NCBI GenBank assembly: GCA_001939145.1
Contig: LSRX01000847.1
Location: forward strand, 212,884 to 276,883
Length of the DNA: 64,000 nt
Source: Symbiodinium microadriaticum
Taxonomy: Eukaryota > Sar > Dinophyceae > Suessiales > Symbiodiniaceae
Direction: 5' to 3'
The position numbers and the translations under genes were made by a program. The notes under the pieces were generated by a model. The model was not told where the DNA came from. It made no database searches and worked only from the letters and a program-made list of their open reading frames with translations. Of this stretch, positions 43,443-54,969 are shown piece after piece (the first letter of the stretch is position 1; every line of letters begins with the position of its first letter).

Positions 43443-44256
43443 GCAACTCGGAGTCAGAAGCTCCTGAAAAAAAACCCTGAACCCCTAAACCCTAAACCCC
43501 TAATCCCTGCTGCCGCTAGGCCCCAGAGCATTGAAGGTTCGGGGTTTTAGGCCGAGTAGAGGGTTGTAGGGTTTGAAAGGTAGGGAAACTCAGAGCAGTT
43601 TGCCCTTCCAGCTTATTTGGGAGCCCCCACAACTGGTCACAGGTAATACAAGGTAACATAATAGAAAATCGTATACGATCATACACTACCATTATAGTTC
43701 AATATATTACCATGTAGTACGGGCCATGAAAACTTGAAAAGAAGTTAGCAACTCCTAGCTGTGCTTCCTGATGCACCCGGTGTGAATTTGGTTAGGGCTT
43801 AGGGGTTTAGGGATTATATAGGGCTTGCGGGGTTCATTCACAGGTGTGAAGTGTTTCCATGTTCTACTTCTGCAACCCTCTTTGTTCTTCTGAGTTTTCC
43901 CTTAGGTCCTTAGGTGCTCTCTGGAGCATGCTGCCTTCTCAGGTCTTGGTTGAAGCAGACTAAGTATTCTAAAGCGACGGGCCTCTCCACCGGAAGAGAA
44001 CGCTCAAAGATTACTGGGTTCATGAATTGCTTCGGTCCAAGAAACATATACAAGTCCCCCAGACTGCCCCCCCCCCCCCGGATTCTAAGAGCCTAAACGC
44101 TGGGAGCCTAATCTGAAAACCAAAACGTACCCCTTGAAGGGCCGCCTACTGTGCAACCCTAGAGTGCCCCGTAAAGGGGAGCCTATGCCAGTAGAACCCT
44201 CCAGTTGCCCCAAAACAAGGAAAAAGGGACCACAAGCAGGAAGCGCCCCGAACAAG

Positions 44257-44299
44257 GTGCCTATCTTCGATGGCTATGGACTGCCTCACTGCATCAATC
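44257..44299 (+). CDS. Actin-like gene, exon 10 (VPIFDGYGLPH)
   Basis: Encodes VPIFDGYGLPHCIN plus one base of an Arg codon, matching actin VPIYEGYALPHAIL. Acceptor GAACAAG. The donor is canonical GT (GTTCTGG) in phase 1; joining to exon 11 gives CINRLDLAGRDL, colinear with actin AILRLDLAGRDL. Confidence 0.95.
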
Positions 44300-44810
44300 G
44301 TTCTGGCCCCGGCGTGTGCCCCCCTTTTGGGTTGATCCTAGGGTTTCTAGGGTTTCTAGGGTTTTAGGGTTTCTAAGGTTTTAGGGTTTCTAGGGTTTTA
44401 GGGTTTAGGGTTTAGGGTTTCTCTTAGAGGGTTTAGGGTTTTAGGGTTTGAGGCCCTCGCCAATCTGCGATCTTGCGGCTTTGCTTGTGTTCTTCCTCTT
44501 ATCCCCACGTCCGATCCTAAAATTCGAGTCCTGAAACCTTCATCCCCGGAATCGCAACTCGCCCGTTGCCTGTCGAACTTCTGAGCCTATTTCGCCAATT
44601 CGCGACGCCTTTCGCTGGGGACGCAGCTTATCTCACGTCGCTCTTTGAACTATATGGCCGTATGCATTTCGTCTGTCCTAGAAAAGTTTGAACTAAACGT
44701 TCTTTGGGCCCAGATAAATTGAAGTAGACTGCGTAGCACCCTTGTGCCTTGATGCTGGGGTCTCCTAAACCCTGAACCCTAAACCCGGGATTAGGAACCC
44801 AAAAACCCTG

Positions 44811-44884
44811 CCTGTAGCCGAAAAGTATTTTTGTAGAAACTATGATAAGGAACCCTAGAAAGGTAGGTCTTTTCGGTTACAGGT
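44811..44884 (+). mobile_element. Family M-like element
   Basis: CCTGTAGCCGAAAAGTA to GGTCTTTTCGGTTACAGG, clean TIRs. Confidence 0.7.
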
Positions 44885-45069
44885 AAATCCTAAACTGAAC
44901 CCTAAACCCGGGATTCGGAACCTAAAAAGCTAGTAACTTTATTCCTGAGGGTTCCTATTTATGGAATTCCTTGGGGTTCCTTCTTATAGATCTGGCGTAC
45001 TATGCACACAAAGCCTGTCCGAACTATTCGACGCCTCGCTACACCGCTAAACGGCTGCAGCCAGCTGAG

Positions 45070-45119
45070 GTCTTGACCTGGCCGGGCGGGACCTGAACAC
45101 GCTCCTTTGTAAGCTGATA
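45070..45119 (+). CDS. Actin-like gene, exon 11 (LDLAGRDL)
   Basis: Starts with the last two bases of the Arg codon, then LDLAGRDLNTLLCKLI, matching actin LDLAGRDLTDYLMKIL. Acceptor GCTGAG, donor GC after ATA. Confidence 0.95.
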
Positions 45120-45330
45120 GCTCTTGAGGCTGGTACGGGGACTCTCAGGCTAGGGTTTAGGGCTTTTGGGGGTTTAGGAGTTTAGGGTGTAGGGTTCAGG
45201 GGTTTGGGTTTAGGGTTTATGGTTTAGGGTTTAAGATTTAAGGTTTAGGGTTTAGGCATTGTGCAAGGTCCATCCACGGGATTCGAGCTTTCGCAGTTTC
45301 CCTGAACCAAGTATCCTTCAATTGCGAAAT

Positions 45331-45421
45331 GGGTAGTTCTCTAAATGAGGGTCCCTTTTAGGGTGCTTTTTATAAGCGTGCAGGACGATGTTGGGGGGGA
45401 CCTTGATTTAGAGAACTACCC
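45331..45421 (+). mobile_element. Family C TIR element, AAAT duplication
   Basis: GGGTAGTTCTCTAAATGAGG to GATTTAGAGAACTACCC, flanked by AAAT on both sides. In actin-like intron 11. Confidence 0.85.
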
Positions 45422-45596
45422 AAATAGGCCTTCAACTCGCAGAAGCTTCCAAGCAATGCCATGACCCAATCCCGATGTTCAGGAATCCTCCCGACCCGCG
45501 AGGATTTTCTTGTTGAAAGCTCAGGTTTCCGGAGGCATCGCGGATTTGCGTCTTAGGGTTCCGGGGTCGGACAAGGATGAATGGACTGGCACTACG

Positions 45597-45773
45597 ATTG
45601 ATGATTGAAATCCTGCATTACCTTAAGCACCCTAAACTATAGGAACTATAGTATACTCCTTATTCTGGGTAATGCCGGATTTAAATCCTGCATTACCCAT
45701 AATAAGGAATGTACCATGATTCCCATATTCTTGGGTCCTTAAGGTCATGCAGGATTGATATCATCAACAGTAT
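45597..45773 (+). mobile_element. Two fused family B elements
   Basis: CGATTGATGATTGAAATCC starts a copy whose right end runs into a second, inverted copy ending ATATCATCAACAGTA. Confidence 0.75.
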
Positions 45774-46028
45774 GATTCCTTAACTTTGCAAGTTGTAGCC
45801 ATACTTTAATCATGTCCACAATCAGCCCATAACCCTATTCTAAGTTTTAAGGCCCCTACTCCTAAACCCCGAGACCCTAAACCCTACATTAAGCTGCTTC
45901 GACTGGCTTTTCGGGTGGGATGGCAACATGGATCCTGAGCCGAAGCAGCAGGATCGATAGGATAGGAGTCCACATGCGCCGTAAGAGTATGCGGGAGAGG
46001 GGAGCAAAAGCCGTAAACGGTTTAGGGC

Positions 46029-46118
46029 TTACCTAGACCCCAAAGAACCTACCTTTTTAAGGACCTATATAAGGGAATCATAATAAAGAACCCTAAAAAG
46101 GGAGGTTCTTAAGGGTCC
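46029..46118 (+). mobile_element. Family M element
   Basis: ACCTAGACCCCAAAGAACCT to AGGTTCTTAAGGGTCC. Related copies at about 5391-5490, 9615-9690, 38765-38855 and 44811-44884. Confidence 0.65.
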
Positions 46119-46354
46119 AATTTATCTTTGAGGTGTTTAAGGTTGTGGCTCATTTGGAAGCCGCTCTGAAACCAAGGCCTGCAACCCCACGCCGCAAGTC
46201 GTATGGCACGCAGCGCCAACCGTAGGGGTCTGCAAGCCCTAAACCCCTAAGCCCCTGCACCCTAAACCCCTAAACCCTGAACCCCTAAACCCCTAAACCC
46301 TGAACCCCTAAACCCCTCAAGCCCAAAGCCCCTGCACCCCCCCGGCTGGTGCAG

Positions 46355-46408
46355 GGCAAGGCTCGTCTTACCACCACCGAGCAGCACGCCGCTGCCAGGC
46401 AGATGAAG
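46355..46408 (+). CDS. Actin-like gene, exon 12 (LTTTEQ block)
   Basis: Encodes GKARLTTTEQHAAARQMK, matching actin YSFTTTAEREIVRDIK. Acceptor GGTGCAG. The next intron starts GA and ends AG inside an AGGAG direct repeat shared by both exon edges. A family H element begins 34 bases into that intron. Confidence 0.85.
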
Positions 46409-46442
46409 GAGTTCCGGAAGCCCGAACGCCAGAAACCCTTTC

Positions 46443-46544
46443 CTTAGTAGCTGAATTACTACACTTTAAACTTGTTGGGATGATCTTATCCCTTATAGAA
46501 CTGAAAGCGTGCACTTTTTTATTCTTGTGAACTCAGCAACTAAG
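46443..46544 (+). mobile_element. Family H TIR element, TTTC duplication
   Basis: Ends CTTAGTAGCTGAATTA and CTCAGCAACTAAG, with TTTC at 46439-46442 and 46545-46548. It lies in actin-like intron 12, 34 bases after the exon. Confidence 0.85.
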
Positions 46545-46703
46545 TTTCAGTAACCCTGAAATGGAGCCCTTCCGGTTTCGGAGTTTAGGGTTTACCCGAT
46601 CCTAAACACTCAACCCCCTGAGGAACCGTTATTTAGCACCCCTGGAGCACCCTTACAGACCCCCTTATATAGAACTCTGTAAGGACTACTTCCAAAGCAA
46701 CCC

Positions 46704-46745
46704 ACCTACACGATCCGAGACTCTAATGAGTTCAAGCACCTGGAG
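46704..46745 (+). CDS. Coding-like micro-exon inside an actin-like intron
   Basis: Reads TYTIRDSNEFKHLE followed by GC (GCTTCACT). Not part of the actin alignment; no family recognised. Confidence 0.25.
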
Positions 46746-46949
46746 GCTTCACTAAGGACTGGAACTGCTAGGTCCGTTTGGTAAGGGGAGGCATACCCTC
46801 CAGCCGAAAGCCTGGTAACCTTGAAGAGGTTGGGCTTCTCCGGGGTAGGCCCTACAGGCATCCAACGCTCTACACCGACAGCAGTAACCGAAACCCGACC
46901 TCTTTTACCCAACACCCACACCCTGCATGCTAAGCATGGCTTTTTCCAG

Positions 46950-46997
46950 GAGGAGCTTTGCTACGTCGCGTTGGACCCATCCACGGAGTCACTGGGT
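46950..46997 (+). CDS. Actin-like gene, exon 13 (LCYVALDP)
   Basis: Encodes EELCYVALDPSTESLG, matching actin EKLCYVALDFEQEM. Acceptor TTTTTCCAG. The 3' limit is not certain: GT (GTGAGA) and GA donors lie within two bases of each other. Confidence 0.9.
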
Positions 46998-47621
46998 GAG
47001 ATAGATAGGGTTTGGTGTTCCAAGTGGTTTAGGCGGGATTTAGGCTTAGGAGCTTCGGCGTAATTAGGTGATTCAGTGCATGATTGTTTGAGACTTCCAA
47101 AGCTAGCTTTACTACGACGAGCAGTATGCGGAATTCGGGCTCTTTGCAGGGTGCCTCATTGTAGCTACTGCGACGAGCAGTTTACATCATATGAAGCAGA
47201 CTGCCAATCGCGAGAGGAAGGTTGGCAGGCACCTCCGCCAAAGCAGACGGAGGCCTCTTAAAATTCACTCTCCTGTTTCGGTAGCTGTGGCCCTAACCCC
47301 TAGACTCCACGAGTATGTTTCTTCAGAGGCTTGTTCGAGGGCTGGCTTGGAAGGCTCCGCCTGCAAAAGTCCCTGCCACTGCCCTTCAAGTTAAAATCCG
47401 ATGCCCTTCCGAAGGCAAAGCATAAGAAGCCACATTTTAGGGTTTAGGGGTTGTAGGGTTTAGGGTTCAGGATGCGGTCCTCCTGGAACTGGTGGAACTT
47501 CTCTAGGAATGCATACTCCAGGTTGATCCTAGCATTCCCTATTGTCTGCAGCTCGCACATGAACATATTGATCCCCTACGTATGGCTGTCCACTAATGCC
47601 GCAAGTTCGGATCGTTGTGGG

Positions 47622-47744
47622 TACTTGGTGGTTCATGGGTAGTTATAATTGGGGTTAGTTGGGGTTATAAGTAGGATAACTATAGTTATAGCCCATTTAG
47701 GGGACTTGTACTCCTACTTATAACTACCCATGAACCTCCAAGTA
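47622..47744 (+). mobile_element. Family A palindromic element
   Basis: TACTTGGTGGTTCATGGG to CCCATGAACCTCCAAGTA, with a duplicated GGGGTTA segment. In actin-like intron 13. Confidence 0.85.
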
Positions 47745-47999
47745 TTCGGTTTCTTCGAGCTTACAGGAGTGTCTCAGTGGTAACATTGTGGGCCTTAAGC
47801 CTTACACCCACAGCAGCAAAGCCCCCCTAAACCCCAAACCCTCAAAACCCTAAACCCTAAAACCCTACAAGCCCTAAACCCTAGTCACCCTAAACCCTAA
47901 AACCCCTAAAACCCTTAAAACCCCAAAACCCTAAAACCCTACAAGAGACAATGGTCAAAGCGCCTGGGACCTCCAAAGCCTGAAAGCCTTGAATCCTTA

Positions 48000-48412
48000 A
48001 ACCCGGGCTTAGGTTCTAGGGCCTTTGGGTTTTGGGGTTTAGGGGTTTAGGTTCTAGCGCCTTTTGGTTCTAGGGTTTAGGGTTTAGGGCCTTTGGGTTT
48101 TGGGTTTAGGTTCTAGGGCCTTTGGGTTTGGGGTACCTGGGTTTAGGGCTTAGGTTCTAGGGCCGTTGGGTTTAGGGTTCTAGGGTTTAGGTTCTAGGGC
48201 CTTTGGGTTCTAGGGTTTAGGGTTTAGGGCCTTTGGGTTTTGGGTTTAGGGTTTAGGGCCTTTGGGTTCTCGGGTTTAGGTTCTAGTGCCTTTGGCTTGG
48301 AGTTTAGGTTCCAGGGCCTTTAGTTTTAGGGTTGACGGGTTTAGAGCCTTTGGGTTTAGGGTTTAGGTTATAGGACCTTGGGTTCCAGGGCTTAGGTTCT
48401 AGGCCTTACCTC
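48000..48412. repeat. GGGCCTTTGGGTTTAGGTTC array, left block
   Basis: Many units of GGTTCTAGGGCCTTTGGG with TTTAGGG. Confidence 0.85.
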
Positions 48413-48838
48413 AGCTGCAACCGCATTTCGGAGCTGGGTTTTCATTGCCGAGTGAGCACTTGTGTCTGACGGCAGAATCTGCGGCCATGTGTGGAGCTCG
48501 GTTGCATACGAAGGCCCTTCTTGGGCGAGAATGCATCCGCTGCCGTGTATCGAGCCCAGCACTGGCCTGTGTGGAAGCACTTGCAGCATGGTTTCCCGTT
48601 GGCAGAACTGCTTGCTTGCTTGCTTGCACCCTTCTTGTGAACGAACATGTGCATCTGGCACCTCATGAAACAGGCGCTCTCTTATGGAGAAGAGACTCGC
48701 CCATGCCCCAGAGGTTCGGAAACCTGGGCGCAAGGCCAACAAAGGCGACCGCCCTAGCGATGAGGCTAGATGGGCGACAAGGGCTGGAGTCAAGTCTTCA
48801 ATTCCGCGGAGCCAAAGGATTAAAGGCACAACAAGAAT

Positions 48839-49192
48839 ATGGCCGAGGGAGCATCCCTTCAAACAAGCGGCTCCAAAATGCAGTGCGATTCAGGTGACAC
48901 AGGCTCAAGTTTGCTGAGTAAGCAGGAGAAAGACCGGCATGGCAACAGAATTGCATCGAGACATGATCCATCGCAAATGCTTCCACTTTCGATTTCAGAG
49001 GATGCCTGGAGAAAGCTGCGGACACAGATGGACACAAGTCGAATTCCCGGTCCCCTTTTTAGAAACATCTCCGGATCTGCCGCCCATGGCCTTGCGCAGT
49101 ATTGGATAGGATATCATGTTGTCATGTTAGTGTATGTAGTGCAAAATATGCAGGGATATGCCAAAAAAGTCGCTGTACTATTGGATCTTTGA
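48839..49192 (+). CDS. 117-codon ORF in a unique island
   Basis: ATG in good context (AAGAATATGG) after an in-frame TAA. The protein starts MAEGASLQTSGSKMQC, is polar for about 80 residues, then has a short hydrophobic stretch (YHVVMLVYVV, around residues 93-102). It is not repeat-derived. The surrounding 1 kb is unique sequence inside an actin-like intron, flanked on both sides by the same GGGCCTTTGGGTTTAGG array. No homolog recognised; it may be a nested gene or a chance ORF. Confidence 0.35.
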   Translation: MAEGASLQTSGSKMQCDSGDTGSSLLSKQEKDRHGNRIASRHDPSQMLPLSISEDAWRKLRTQMDTSRIPGPLFRNISGSAAHGLAQYWIGYHVVMLVYVVQNMQGYAKKVAVLLDL

Positions 49193-49419
49193 GTTTCCCA
49201 CCTGTCTGTTGTGTATGTGTGGGTATGTAGGGTCTCGGAACCGTCTCGCAAGAGCGACTTGATTTGGGAACGGTCGAAGCGAAACGTTGTAGTTGTAGAC
49301 TTGAGATGCAAATGCACTTGTTCATCATTGTACTACGTGTCCGAACCACCCCGGAACATGCAGGTGTTGCGGTTCACATGTCTGGTCCACCTTTCGGAGC
49401 ACTCACTGGCTCACAGTCG

Positions 49420-49735
49420 GGTTTAGGGTTTAGGGCCTTTGGGTTCAGGGTTTAGGTTCTAGGGCCGTTGGTTTAGGGTTTGGGTTCTAGGGCCTTTAGG
49501 TTTAAGGTTGAGGGGTTTAGGGCCTTTGGGTTTAGGGCTTAGGTTCTAGGGCCTTTAGGTTTAGGGTTGAGGGGTTTAGGGCCTTTGGGTTCAGGGTTTA
49601 GGTTCTAGGGCCTCTGGGTTCTAAGGTTTAGGGTTTAGGGCCTTTAGGTTCAGGGTTTAGGTTCTAGGGCCTCTGGGTTCTAAGGTTTAGGGTTTAGGTT
49701 CTAGGGCCTTTGGGTTTAGGGTTTAGGGCCTATCG
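49420..49735. repeat. GGGCCTTTGGGTTTAGGTTC array, right block
   Basis: Same unit and orientation as the left block, resuming after 1 kb of unique sequence. Confidence 0.85.
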
Positions 49736-49927
49736 GTTTCAGGCAACACAATCAACTCTACAGAAACCGAAAGAAAAAGCCTCAAGAGACAAGCGTACCC
49801 CTAAACCCTAACCCCTAGAGCCCGGACCCTAAACCCTAAGCCTTAAACCCTAGACCCTAAACCCCAAACCCTAAACCCTAAACCCCGACGCCCCCTAAAC
49901 CCTAAACCAACCCCAAGGGTGGCGGAG

Positions 49928-49972
49928 TTCGCTGACTTCCGGTTGCCGGGCGGTCGGACAGTGCAGCCTCCT
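49928..49972 (+). CDS. Actin-like gene, exon 14 (LPGGR block)
   Basis: Encodes FADFRLPGGRTVQPP, matching actin YELPDGQVITIG. Acceptor GGCGGAG, donor GT after the second CCT. Joined to exon 15 the spacing to RCPEALF equals that of actin. The protein is about eight residues shorter than actin just before this exon, so a small exon may be missing. Confidence 0.8.
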
Positions 49973-51455
49973 GTCCTCGCAGTCTCTCGGGGGTACCCCT
50001 TAACTACTTAGGGGTTGAGTAGGTAACCTTTAACCTTTCGGGGCTTACAAAAATCTTACCATAATTTGAAATGTGAACCTTTTTTGGGCTAAGGTACTCA
50101 GCCCCTAAGACCAAGAGTCCTCTTTCCGTAAAGGTTTGTAATAGGTTTGCTCTCATATTTTTGGTGTTTTGTAGGGTGTTCCTGAACCCTAAACCCTAAA
50201 CCACCAATTACCAGGAGGCGTGTACTTGAAGGGTTTAGGGTTTTCGACAAGGCTTGTAGTTCTAGAGTGCCTCAGCCTTTCTGTTGCAAGGAATGAAGAA
50301 AATAGCGCTTACAGGATTTAGCGCTCACAAGTTTTAGGGCTTAGGGCTTTCAGGTTTAAGGTTGAGGTAGTGGGGCTTAGGGTTTAGGGTGAGAGCTTCA
50401 GGCAGGAATTTGGTTTCAGGGGCTGGCATATGTCGTGGGGAGTTTGGCCTTGATGGCCTGTAGTGGGTGTCTTAGGATCTAGGATTTCTGGTCGTATATA
50501 GGTGTCTTGAGTATCAGTAAGCCTGAAACCTAAACCCCCCTTGCTACGTTACGCTGTTCTGAGTAGCAGCGCCGGCAGAATTTATCTTGTGGAGGACAAT
50601 ACCATCGTCTGATGAATATACCCCTCCCCCTTCTTAAAGGTTATAGCATGGATCCTAACATTAAGGGCCTATCAAAAAGGATGATTGGTCATGAAAGGAC
50701 CCTTAAAGGAGCCCTCCGAAAGGGAGACTTAGTTAAAGGAACCCCTTAAAAGAGCTGTTAAAGGAGCCCTTGCAGGAACCCTATAGGCCCCTTTAATGGG
50801 GAGCCCTTTAAAAGAACCCTACAAGGAGCCCCTTCAAGGAAGCCACCCTTAAAGGCACCCATAACACGGAGCCTCTTTGGACGCCAGAGGCTCCCTAAAG
50901 ACCTAACCCCCAAGCCCGCAACCCTACACCCTAGACGCTAAACCCACAACCGTACACGCAGAACCCCATAAGATCACAAGGCCCCCCTAAACCTTAGGGC
51001 CCTAAAGTCCCTAAGCCCATACCCGAACCCTACAATCCCTACACCCATAAGCCCAGCAATCACAGGGCTCCCAAAATACGACGAAATCCCAAACCGAGAG
51101 CCCTAAACGCATAGCCCTAAAGTCACAAGGCTCCTTAAACCCTGATTACACAAGGCTCCTTGAACCCAGAACTCCAACATCACAAGGCTCCCCAAACCCG
51201 AAATCATAAACCCTAAGCCCTTAACCATAAACCCTAGCAGCAATGGTGGCGTGCAACTTCGAGTTTTTTCAGTGGTCGGGTTTGTTTTTGCAGGGCTCTT
51301 CGGAAGTAGTTCGGGTCGACATTGTTGTAAAGCTCTAAAGAGTTACATGTTTGCGAATACGAAGCTTCAAAACGATAGGTTCCCACAACGTCCTCCTCCC
51401 GAACCCTAAACCCATAACCCGAAGCCCACAAAGCCCAAAATCACCAAGGCTCCAG

Positions 51456-51509
51456 GACGAGCGCTGGAGATGCCCCGAGGCGCTGTTCAACCCGAGCCTC
51501 GTGGGCCTC
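51456..51509 (+). CDS. Actin-like gene, exon 15 (RCPEALF)
   Basis: Encodes DERWRCPEALFNPSLVGL, almost identical to actin NERFRCPEALFQPSFLGM. Acceptor GCTCCAG; donor GC after CTC, or GC three bases later. Confidence 0.96.
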
Positions 51510-51548
51510 GCCGCGAGACGCAAGGGAGGTTTCGGGGTTCGGGGTCTC

Positions 51549-51708
51549 TGTTGGATACATTTTTGGCATTTTTGTGATAACTATTTATATAACAACCCTG
51601 ATAAGGACTAAGAATGACAAAAATGATATCAAAGATGATAGAAATCATAAAGATAATCATAAAAGTGGATGATTAGTTTTTATTAATATGACCCCAGCAG
51701 GGAACCAG
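51549..51708 (+). mobile_element. Family J TIR element, expanded
   Basis: CTGTTGGATACATTTT to CCAGCAGGGAACCAG with an AT-rich GATAA/GATGA-type interior expansion. In actin-like intron 15. Confidence 0.7.
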
Positions 51709-51936
51709 AAGGTTTTGGGGCTCTTTTAAACGGGGGATCTATAAGGGGGCTCCTTAGAGCGATCCTCAAAGGGATCCAATCGGGGTTTTGGGGTTGGGGC
51801 TTTAGGGTTTAGAGGCTTGGGGTGTTGATTTTGGGGTTTTGGCTTTGCAGCTTGGGGTTTGGAGTTGAGGGCTTGGGGGTTTAGGGTTGAGGGTGCGAGC
51901 TTCAGGAAACAAGGAGCTCTATTCTGATATAGCAAG

Positions 51937-51976
51937 GCTGAAAATCTGAGCAAGGTTGCGGAGATGCGAAAACAGC
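51937..51976 (+). CDS. Actin-like gene, probable exon 16
   Basis: Encodes AENLSKVAEMRKQ plus one base. It fills the gap matching actin ESAGIHETTFN, with the central Glu conserved. Acceptor AGCAAG, donor GC in phase 1, which fits the next acceptor and gives actin spacing to the Cys of exon 17. Sequence similarity alone is weak; position, phase and length make the case. Confidence 0.6.
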
Positions 51977-52493
51977 GCGGAGGGCCCGGGGTTGAGTGCT
52001 CAGCATTCAAAATTTTCGGAAGCTCATGGTTTCTGGTTGGTTCTGGGTGGGACTAGGGCTTCTCAAGAGAGTTTGTATCTTTGGAGTGCCACCGTAAATT
52101 GTTTGGTCGTGCATTTTGGCTTTGACAGCAGGGTTTGCACACTTCAGTGGCAGCTCCCAAAGAGGGGTGAATGTCCTGTGTGGCACAGGGATGGAGGATT
52201 TGGAGTTTCTTAGTTTAGGGGTTTGGGTTTAGCGTTTACGGATATTCTGGGCTGGAAGCTGCAAAAAGGCGGTTCTAAGACGGCACTTGAGCATAGGCTC
52301 GCTGCCAGCAACTCGTATTCTTCCATCTTGCACCCTTCCTGTCATTTCTTGCACTCTTGCTCTAAGGATGACTGCTTCTAACAACATCGCAAATGCAGCC
52401 AGAAACCTAAACCCCTTGTGTCTACAAAATATACTACGAATAGCTCCTCCCACCCCCACTCCCCTCCTACTCCTGCTCCTGCTACTCCTCCTA

Positions 52494-52544
<51 letters not shown>

Positions 52545-52854
52545 ACAATGTTCCGTGAAATTCCCTGCGACCCAGGAGTGCTTTGGCGTGAGTGGCATGG
52601 TCTGGGATAGACACTCGGGACCAAAATTAAGCTCGACTCGGATGATTCTTGGTTTAGGATGGAGGGTTCTTGGATTCTTGGGTTCAGGATGACTGAGGGT
52701 TTAGAGTTCAGGGTTTAAGCTTTAGGGTTTGTTTGGTTTTTTTCTGTGTTGTGATTCTTGACGGCTGCACTAGACCTGACCAAGAGCCACTTAGGAGCAC
52801 CGAGGCTGAAGCATACTGCAAGCCAGCTCCGTGCGCTCAAACCCCTCAACTCAC

Positions 52855-52925
52855 TTGGGTAGTTCTCTAAATTAGGGTCCCTCTTTGGGTCCTGTTCTAG
52901 TGAGGGTGCCGTGCTACTGTGGTTT
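52855..52925 (+). mobile_element. Family C element, left half only
   Basis: GGGTAGTTCTCTAAATTAGG followed by AGGGTGCCGTGCTAC; right arm missing. Confidence 0.7.
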
Positions 52926-53487
52926 GCTCCAATCACTGCACAGGTGTTGATCCAAAGAATCAGGGTGAGAACCTAAGTTTTGTAGGGTCTTGGGCACAAC
53001 TTATTCCCCTCGGAGTGTGAGGTTTGGGCCGCTCGTGGGACAAAGGAGGCGGGAGTAGGGAGGACATCTTTGGAGCATGGATACAAAATGGAGCCGCGTG
53101 CTCTCCAGACTCCCAAACCCTAAACCGCGCACCCTCTAGACTCTCGACCCACCCTTAACCCTAAACCCTGAAACCTCAACCCTGTTGAGGGTCTTGGGGT
53201 TTGGGTGGGGGTTTGCAGGCCATTTACGGGTGTCGTTATGAGTAGAAACCTCCACAGCTCTTGATGCCCCCAGTTAGCCTAGCTCCTGAAGCTTGTTTGG
53301 GGTTCGGGCTTTCCGAGCGCTCGTAGGAACTTGTAACTATTGAGGTTTCAACTCTTCGTAATAATGTCGATTTTAGTCTACATATGAGTATTTTAGAGTT
53401 GACTATGAATTCCCCCAAGCCCCTTCAGTTCTCTAGACCTCCGTGGGCGCGGGGTTGAAACCCCTCAACGAGCCCGCTTCAGCCGAG

Positions 53488-53565
53488 GCATCTCGCGATG
53501 CGAGCTGGATGTGCGGAAGAACCTGCTGTCCAACGTAGTGCTGTCAGGAGGACTTGCGGGACTGA
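53488..53565 (+). CDS. Actin-like gene, exon 17 (VVLSGG)
   Basis: Encodes ISRCELDVRKNLLSNVVLSGG then LAGL, matching actin [21 protein letters not shown]. Acceptor AGCCGAG. The donor GC in phase 1 falls in a 21-base unit that is directly duplicated just downstream, at about 53554-53596. Confidence 0.93.
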
Positions 53566-54850
53566 GCCCCTCCCTTGCGGGACTAAGCCCCTCCCTCAGG
53601 GCTTAGAGTTTCGACTTAAAGCCCCAACCCGAAAACCCGAAGTTTGAAGGTTTAGGGTTGCATTGGAAAGACACCAGCCGGTATCCTGTTGCGAGTGGCA
53701 CCATATATTCTAGCTGTGTTTTCTTTTTCATAATATACTATCATGGTATGCTATGGTAGACTACTATAGCATGTCAAAATGCGTCTAAGCCTAGGCTTGT
53801 CAGGCTCAGCCTTTTGTTTCCTCAGTTCTCTGAGATTGCCAAAGTTGTACGACCAAGAGGCACCACAAGAAAGGAACCGATTAGGTGCTGGGCCTAAACC
53901 CTAAAAACCCCTTAAAACCCTAAGCCACTAAAAACCCTAAACCCTTAAAAACCCTAAACCCCCCAAACACCCTAAACCCCGAAAAACCCCTAAAACCCTT
54001 AAAAACCCTAAAACCTTCAAAAACCCAAAAACTCGAAGTCTTGTAGGCTTCCTTGAAGGGATCTCTTTGGAGCTTCAGAGTGTAGGATGTCTGGAGCAAG
54101 AGGGAGCCCCTCATGGGCGGTTTGAGATCATCCCGAACCCTTTCTAAAGATCCTGTAACTAGGGTTTAGGGGTTTAGAGTTTAGGGTTTCAGGTTTAGGG
54201 TTTAGGGTGTAGGGTAAAGCTCTACCACAAACCCCAAAGACAGTGTAAAGGTCCTTGAAAAGAACCCTGCAGAGTATAAAAGCTCCTCACACCTCCATAG
54301 GATGCACGATGTTTCCTGGATTCAGCCTCCTGTCCGCAGGGTTTGGGCTGGTAGGGGGTGAGGGTTTAGGGGTGGTTGACGGTTGTTGCAATTTCGGGGT
54401 CAGAGGGGTTCGGCTTTCTTCTGTGTGGGTCTTAGGGCCCGGGGTCTCGAAAGGCGAAAGTGCTTCGCGCATGTTGGAGTATTTAAGGTACTCGCGGAAG
54501 CTGGAATTTGAAGGCAGTCTCGCTCAATGATGGTCAATATCACACCTGGTTGTAGGTTTTGTAGAAGCCCTTAGAAGTACTGAAATTGTGAATTGGCGGA
54601 GAATGTGAGGTTGTCACCCCGAACTTGGCACGATACTCCACCGATAAGCCCCCGCTCACAGGAAAGCCCTAAAGCAAACACCTACAAAGCCCGACACCGA
54701 ACAATGGGACAAACCGCTAGGAAAAAGAATCATTCCGTCACCTGTTTAGTGCTTAGGGTTAGTTAGGGCTGACGTTGCCAAGCTCTCCAAACCCCGGGGC
54801 CAAGGGAGCACAAGCGAAGCTCTCCTAAGCCGCAGCATGGCAAAATCAAG

Positions 54851-54969
54851 CCCAGAGAACCCAAGACCCCTTACTTAAGGAATATACTATATACCTTAAA
54901 TCATAATATTAAGGCCCCTATAATTTTTATGGTATCTTCCTTAATTCAAGGGGTATTGGGTTCTCCGGG
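54851..54969 (+). mobile_element. Family E TIR element, 8-bp duplication AAATCAAG
   Basis: CCCAGAGAACCCAAGACCCC to GGGGTATTGGGTTCTCCGGG. AAATCAAG at 54843-54850 and 54970-54977. An 8-bp duplication is typical of hAT-type DNA transposons. Confidence 0.85.
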
